From Adiantum capillus-veneris (Eukaryota > Streptophyta > Polypodiopsida > Polypodiales > Pteridaceae): DNA of 64,000 nucleotides. The notes under the pieces were generated by a model, which was not told the DNA's origin, searched no databases, and was given only the letters and a program-made list of their open reading frames with translations. Location: assembly GCA_014529385.2 (NCBI GenBank), contig CM043942.1, positions 58,764,684 to 58,828,683 of the forward strand. Direction: 5' to 3'. The position numbers and the translations under genes were made by a program. Of the stretch, positions 58,176-64,000 are shown piece after piece (positions within the stretch are counted from its first letter, which is position 1; each line of letters opens with the position of its first letter).

Positions 58176-59106
58176 GAAGGAGATTGACACCACAAGTGAA
58201 CTACTCACTCGGAGCCACAAGTTTGGCATGGGCAAAATAGGTCACGATTGGAAAAATACATTCACATTAGTTGAAAGGTTAGCCTTAACATAATTGACTT
58301 GAGAGATTTTGAGCACTAGATAGTCGATACCGTTTCTAAGTTTAGTTGACATAACTAACTTTTGCCACACTACTTGATCCTTCTATCTAACTTTCCTTTA
58401 CACTAGATTTATTGGCCCCCCCCCCAACCCCCCAAAACCACCAAAAAAACAAAAACAAAAAAACACATACACACACACACACACACAGAGTGTTGTAAGC
58501 TATGCCTAATGCAAAAGACACTGGTTTGTCTCACCTTTTTTAATTCATTGAGGATTCTGTGTTCTTGGCCTGCTTTTTGTTGTTTGCAAATCTTACATTT
58601 TCTTAGTGATGGGAGACCCAAGACTCTGGATTCGAGTAAATATATTCGCTACATACATAATCGTGTTATATTAGGCTCTTGTTGAGTCTTTTAGTATATT
58701 CTAATATTCACAAGTTTGAGATGCTTAGTCTTATATTGTGCTACAAAATTTGCCAAAGTGTCCATTAAGGGGAATCAACAAAGATCCCTTGGCTTGGGGC
58801 TCAAAAGGAAAAGGGAAAGTCAAAAGAGATATATTTAAGGTCTCTTGGGATAGTTAACTCTCTTCTTCTTCTTGTATTTTCTTGGGAAAACTACCAAAAT
58901 ACCCCTTTAACTTGTGAAAATTTTCAAAACACCCCCTGATCTTTTGCTTTCACGGCTCGAATCGCATTTTCTTGCAGGAGTGCAAGATTGGAATCATCAA
59001 CGGCACTAGCCACTTCCGCTTCACCCGCGTATATGTCATTATCTCTACCACCTCTTTCAATACTGACAACCTCACCACCCTTTCATTTGCCACCTCGCCT
59101 CTTCTC

Positions 59107-59152
<46 letters not shown>

Positions 59153-60521
59153 GATTTGTTAAAAGCAAGTGAGAAAGGCAAGGGGGGAGGGGGGGGGGGT
59201 GTTGAGCCAACAGGAGGGCGTGCGAGCTGAGATGAGAAGGGATCGTTATCGCACATGCCAAGATGCAATACACATAACACGGAGTTGCATGTGGTACATT
59301 GGCTTATTGCAAATTTTCCTCTGCTTGCACGACATCCTGAGATAAATATTGAGTCACTATTAGCACATCAATAGACAGGTTCAGAGGGGGAAACCGAATC
59401 TCTTTGATTGATTCCCCTAAGATTCACTGCATAGCCTTGCAACCCCTCAAGTTTAAAAAAATCCCGAAATACCCTTTATCTATTTTTGTTGGATTCTTCA
59501 ACATTTTCTAATCTTTATTCTTGTTTGACAATTGAGATCCGTTTTTTAGTGCTTAGCGTGTAATATGTGACAAATTACCTTCCGAAAAAGGCAAGCAATT
59601 CATCTCCAAAGCCTGCATAATCAACGCAAATTTTAGCTTTATCATCTTGTATCATATACAATCACTCTTCTTATGAAAAAGCTACAAAATATCTTTATTC
59701 TTGAAGAAATTTACACACAACCAACGGTATTTTGGGAATTTATGGAAAAAGGAGGGGGGGGGGGCGGGCGGGAGGGGGGGGGAAGGGGGGTTTGGAAATT
59801 TTGAGGGGTATTTAAAAGAAGATGCTTCTAGAGATTTAATTGAAATGAAAAAGAAGGGAGGTGTCGCACAAGGAGACGGTTTATGCCACATGCGGCTGAG
59901 GTGAGGGCGCGTGTTGACGCGAGATCCCAGGCCACTGCAGAGGGTGCTCACCACGGCGAGGCGCAAGGGGGGAACAGTGACACGCACTAGACATGAGGGC
60001 AGTAAGTGGAAAAGGAGGGAAGGTGGCGCATGGAGGGGAGAGAGAGAAGGTAGACATGGAGGATGGATGCGAGATTTGGGTTTGTGTCTGCTCAACCGAA
60101 GGTAGGATCAGTCATGGTATTTTTTTTATATTGAAGCCTTCATGTGCGCAGCAGTGATCTCCTCGCAGTCGCTTGGTTACCTCAGTGAATTTGACTCTTC
60201 ACGTATGCGGGTTCGATGCTTGGATTGTAGGGAGTATGCGAGCTAGGCTCTGAAGGTATCGTGGGAGATTCCAGGTAATTGAAGTGGACCAAGTTGAATT
60301 AGTTTTGCTCCATTTTGCATCCATTAGGAAATTTCGGAGGTCATTTGGAGGGCCTTCTAAGAAAATGTATTTTTTGCACTCTCTCTCTAGAAAAAATGAC
60401 AAATAAAAGAGCTGGGTCTTTCATAGTAAAACTTCAAAAAGTGTACTTTAAGTAGATTCCTTACCCCTCTGAACATTCGTTCGTAGTGATTGAGGGATAA
60501 TCCTCTTTTTAGTTGTATTGA
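58176..60521. other. Microsatellite-rich DNA without recognisable genes
   Basis: Contains a C-run and (CA)n near 58415-58487, (CT)n at about 59104-59152, G-runs near 59184 and 59752-59790, and otherwise short ORFs without motifs. The left terminus of E2 should lie here, but I could not place an inverted repeat with confidence. Confidence 0.6.
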
Positions 60522-63372
60522 ATGAACAACGTCAATACGGAGGGAATGAGGCTAACATGGAGGGACGAATCCGTAGCCGCTATTCACTTTCCATTAAACC
60601 TGCACATTTGGCTAATGGCGCACTCCTCAAATGGCACAAATGTTACCCACAAACGAGCCAAATATCACCTTCACATTGATTTGGACAATGAGTACCAACC
60701 ATTGATTAAGCGCAGTAAAACAAACACACATATACCTCCCACCTCCATAGACACGCTCAGAGCTCAAGGAGCTAAACACATAGATATCTGGACGAGAGGC
60801 TCTCTCTACCCTAAGAATCCAATAACTAATGCGTCTCCACCGTTTGTCAATCCTACAAGCTTATTGACCTTTGCTGGTGATGGAGAAAACGGCCTTCTGG
60901 GTTATTGTAAATCACTTACAAGAGAAGCTGGAACTTACAAGAGCATTCTCCAAGCTCAACAATGTGAGATTGTTCGCCTTTCACATTTACATTCTACAGA
61001 TCAGGTTACCATTTTGCAACATAAAACAGAGGTACAAGAACTGAAAGGAAAGGTGCGAAGTTGTCAAATGAAGGACACCATCTTGGGTGGTCGTATCCGA
61101 AAGAAGAAATTGCGCAATCTTGAAACATTGCAGGTTGCATCAGGAGGTCTCAAGAAAAGAATCCGAGCATTAAGGTGATGCTTCTTGGTTGGCTACATTG
61201 TCTTAGTTAAGTAATCTCTTTGTTTTTTCTTGTTATGCATTGTTTTCATGTGCCTAAATAGTGTTAGTGAAGCAAATTTTCTGTTATTTACTTATGCATT
61301 GTCTTCATGTAGAGACTCAATCTATCCTGACAAGGAAAACATTGACCCCAAAGCCAATATAGGAAAGAGATTGAAGCCACTTATAAGTAGAAGCCTGGCA
61401 GCAGATATAGTACATGACAAGAAGTTTAAGGTTCTACAAAGAAATGTAGTGGACCGCTTTATTTCAGAGAACTCAGTGCCTGCAAAAGAGATACAAGGCA
61501 CACTTGATTCACTTGGTGTAAGCAAAAGAGGATATTCGGCTATCCAAAAGTCTGTCTCATCCATCTTTGTTAGGAAGGGTATAAAATCCAAACTTCTACC
61601 ATCAGCCTCAAGTGTTTGGAAAGAGAGGCTTCACCTTAACGAGGCACAGGGAGACTATCTTGGACAGCCCTTTCATATTAAAGCAACTTACAGTGGCCAT
61701 GGAGCCAACATGGCATATGATGAGTTCAACAATATTTTTATGGACCTGCGGATACTACAGAAGAGAATGGTGGAGTTTTACAACATCACATTTGAAGAGT
61801 CACGTGGACTATTACATTTTGTGTTAAAACTGGATGAGTGTGAGCTTGTTAAAGAGAAAAAGCTAGAGCGTGTTACTATTACTTTAATGAATAGAGCCCT
61901 CTCAAAGTGTCCCAGTGATGATCCTTTATATTTTAGTGTTCAATCAGAATCTAACATATGGTGGCTTGGTGCGTTTGAGGTAAGCGATATTCTCAAGTAA
62001 GCTCAAATATTCAGATCTACTTAAGTCTCATTTATTTTGTGTTGCAGGTAAAGAAAGAAGATCATGAGATTCTATATTGGGTGTTCCATCGAACTAATAT
62101 TCCGGAGCTGATTGATCGACAGACTAACCAGGGAGAGGTACTACGTCTAGATGGAAGGGGAGACTTTCAAGTTCAGTGGCATCTTGCAGGTGACCTTAAA
62201 ACATTAAAGTGCATGTATAATTGTGGAATGGGTGCAATGGCAAAGTCACCATGTTTGTTCTGCATGGAGCCTGCAAAGGTCATGGACCCAAAGTGGTGGA
62301 GAAAAGCTCCAACACGTCACATTGAGGATCCTGCTTTTCGACCAGTTTTGAAAATACCACTTGTGAATGTTCACATTTGTACAATGCATGCCCTTTGTAG
62401 AATTGTAGAGAAATTGGTCTACTTATACATCGGGTTTGCTTGGAAGATTAAGAACTCTGCAGAACGACAAGTAGCCTTGCAGTGCTTAGAAATGGTACTG
62501 TCGGATATGGGGCTTCATGGTGGCAATGTGAAAATCCAGCGGGATGAAAAGAGATCAACTGCTGAGAAGGATGTCCCATGCAAACCATCCATCGGTGGGG
62601 TGAAGGCACGGAGGTTTTTATCTAAGCCCCAAGGTACAAGAGATCCAAAGCTAACAAAACATGGAAAAATATATAACACATCTTATGTTAGCAAGGTAGA
62701 GTATCAGAGCTGGAAAAAGCTACATATTGCAGTCAAAGACCACGAACCAACTACTCGTAACGCGAAGTCTGAGGTTTGGCGATCAATAGACATCCTATTT
62801 TTGATGTGCGACAAAGATGACTGGTCACAAGGTGATATGAACAAGTTCAAGGAAAATCTCAACCTTCTGAAAAAATCATTCAAGACAGCATGGACAGACA
62901 CCCAGATTACTCACTACATGGTATTATCATGTATTTCTTTCTCTCTTATGTGCAAATATGTGAGTGTAAAACATTCTAACTAATCTGTTTTCATATCCAG
63001 CACATCATCTTCAATCATTTGCCATATTTTATACAGAAGTATGGGAACCCGGCAATATGGAATACCCAAGGGATGGAAAAGTCTCATTACATGGCGAGAA
63101 ATGCTTATTTCAGGCACACACGACATGGTGGCTCTCAAATCAAGGCTAACAGTTTGAGAGAACTATTTGAATGGTTCTATCGTAGAATCATTCATCGAAT
63201 GCAGGCAAAAGAAGTCTTGGCAAATTCAGCAACAGCACAAGCCATCAGACATTTACAACAACAAAAAGCTAAAAGATCAATGGCATACAACAACTCCGGA
63301 GCTCGTGAAAGTCAACGAAGGTGGAGAGAGACAATGGTGTATGTGAATCACAAGTGGAGAAAGATACTCTGA
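60522..63372 (+). CDS. Gene A2: candidate transposase of E2, intact over four exons
   Basis: Exons 60522-61174, 61313-61979, 62048-62920 and 63001-63372, all GT-AG, give exactly 855 codons (854 residues) with no stop. Exon 1 has IWTRGSLYPKNP, GLLGYCK and a coiled coil. Exon 2 has VLKLDECELV (Asp392). Exon 3 has GDLKTLKC (Asp489), CLFC (509-512), NVHICTMHA and GGNVKI. Exon 4 has TQGMEKSHYMAR (Glu757), then TRHGG. Intron positions match A1 except that A1 has an extra one before VLKLDEC and A2 has one after WWLGAFE. The acidic trio with a CxxC insert looks like a DDE transposase. I do not know a characterised member. Confidence 0.78.
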
Positions 63373-63435
63373 GTGGATGGCATTGTACAAAAATTATGTA
63401 ATACATGATCTTATACAATTGGTACTTGAAGTGTA

Positions 63436-63864
63436 TCAAGATTTTGCAGGTTCAATTTTGTTTTTTGGCACGTCACCCTTGTAACGAATCATGAGATGTT
63501 TGCCATACTCTAAAAGTTCATCTGGGTTTTGTCTACCAAGAGCTAGTGCCATTGCTGTGTAGGTGTAGTAATACGCTGCCCGACCACCTGTATAGCCTGG
63601 GCAGTAACCAAAAAAATCTCTAGCAAACACTTTGTCAACAAGAATGACTTTATCTGCACTTTTGGGCAGCACCGGTCCACCCAAGAAGCGTGATAGTGTC
63701 TTGAATGTGTAAGTTGCTATTGAACCCTCTTGTGACATGGAATTGTGAAATACTACTATCGGCGACTCGCAGAGCTTTGAAAGGTACTGTGCTAGGGCCG
63801 CATCCCTTCCTCGATACTCTCTTGTCCGGCGCCGAAGGAAGTCATCCTTGTCAGCAATCCAAGA
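63436..63864 (-). CDS. Gene B2, last exon
   Basis: Homologue of the last exon of B1. An acceptor (TGTGCAG) precedes the exon at 63864. The protein then reads SWIADKDDFLRRRTREY, ALAQYLSKLCESP, FKTLSRFLGG, and a Tyr/Ala-rich stretch, ending KNKIEPAKS. Further exons lie upstream on the minus strand and mostly beyond the window. A GA run at about 63897-63921 is in the intron. Function unknown. Confidence 0.65.
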   Translation of the reverse strand, partial: SWIADKDDFLRRRTREYRGRDAALAQYLSKLCESPIVVFHNSMSQEGSIATYTFKTLSRFLGGPVLPKSADKVILVDKVFARDFFGYCPGYTGGRAAYYYTYTAMALALGRQNPDELLEYGKHLMIRYKGDVPKNKIEPAKS

Positions 63865-63891
63865 CTGCACATACAATGTCAGAAATGACAC

Positions 63892-63922
<31 letters not shown>

Positions 63923-64000
63923 TACCATGAAGCTCTCATCCTGCAGAAAGAGGTTTTCTTGCCACAGGTCTACAGATGTAGTTGACCCCTGACCTGAATG

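Larger units (their letters stand above)
60522..64000. mobile_element. E2: second element of the E family, partial
   Basis: Gene A2 on plus and the last exon of gene B2 on minus, tail to tail and only 63 bases apart. E1 keeps more than 3 kb between the same genes, filled with the H3-like gene and the palindrome array. E2 runs off the window, so its right terminus and any C-type gene are not visible. Confidence 0.7.

Noticed and set aside
59682-60105. Pro-rich and Gly-rich ORFs on both strands
   Set aside because: Generated by G- and C-runs; no homologue or motif.

Overview
The window is nuclear DNA of a land plant and is almost entirely transposable elements. Evidence for this is nested LTR retrotransposons with tRNA-type primer binding sites, a degenerate LINE, GT-AG introns and strong TATA boxes, with no bacterial gene organisation, rRNA, tRNA or CRISPR. 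A Tat-like Ty3 element with two RNase H domains and the sheer repeat load fit a large plant genome. A seed-free plant (fern, lycophyte or bryophyte) is a guess, because no single-copy host gene is present to test it.

Layout. A minus-strand Ty3/gypsy element (D) occupies 1-640 and 17502-22442, with an LTR at 22443-22664 plus 33308-33578. Its integrase gene is split by a minus-strand LTR element without coding capacity (B, 646-17496). B's left LTR holds a plus-strand Ty3 element (A, 937-10734). B's right LTR holds a solo LTR (16154-17297) of a third family. D's own LTR is split by a 10.6-kb element with terminal inverted repeats (E1, 22665-33307). A full-length copy of the third family (C, 34911-43682) follows. 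Next come a truncated minus-strand gag-protease element with a long leader (F, about 45159-53000), a LINE relic (G, about 53340-57390), microsatellite-rich DNA, and a second, better preserved relative of E1 (E2, from about 60522 to beyond the window end).

E1 and E2 belong to one family that I do not recognise as a named superfamily. Both carry a multi-exon plus-strand gene (A1 and A2) followed by a convergent minus-strand gene (B1 and B2). The A proteins share invariant acidic positions, a CxxC pair and a GMEKSHY block, and may be DDE-type transposases. A2 is open over 854 codons in four exons. E1 also carries a minus-strand third gene (C1) and, between A1 and B1, a histone-H3-like gene. That gene starts with the H3 tail MARTKQTA, has a long linker, and ends in an H3 histone fold. 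Four copies of a long hairpin-forming palindrome follow it. All E1 genes are disabled only by a few TAG/TGA codons and one frameshift.

Retrotransposons A and C share a second unusual trait: a short protein of about 70 residues encoded in the 5' leader, upstream of gag. It occurs as a tandem overlapping pair inside each LTR of A and as a single copy between primer site and gag in C. The C copy and the first A copy align over 72 residues without a gap, with about half identical. The same two families are flanked by the 4-bp duplication ACGT. An A element and a C-family solo LTR sit at the same nucleotide in the two LTRs of B. The best candidates for undescribed biology are therefore the histone-carrying DNA transposon, and the leader-encoded small protein with ACGT targeting.
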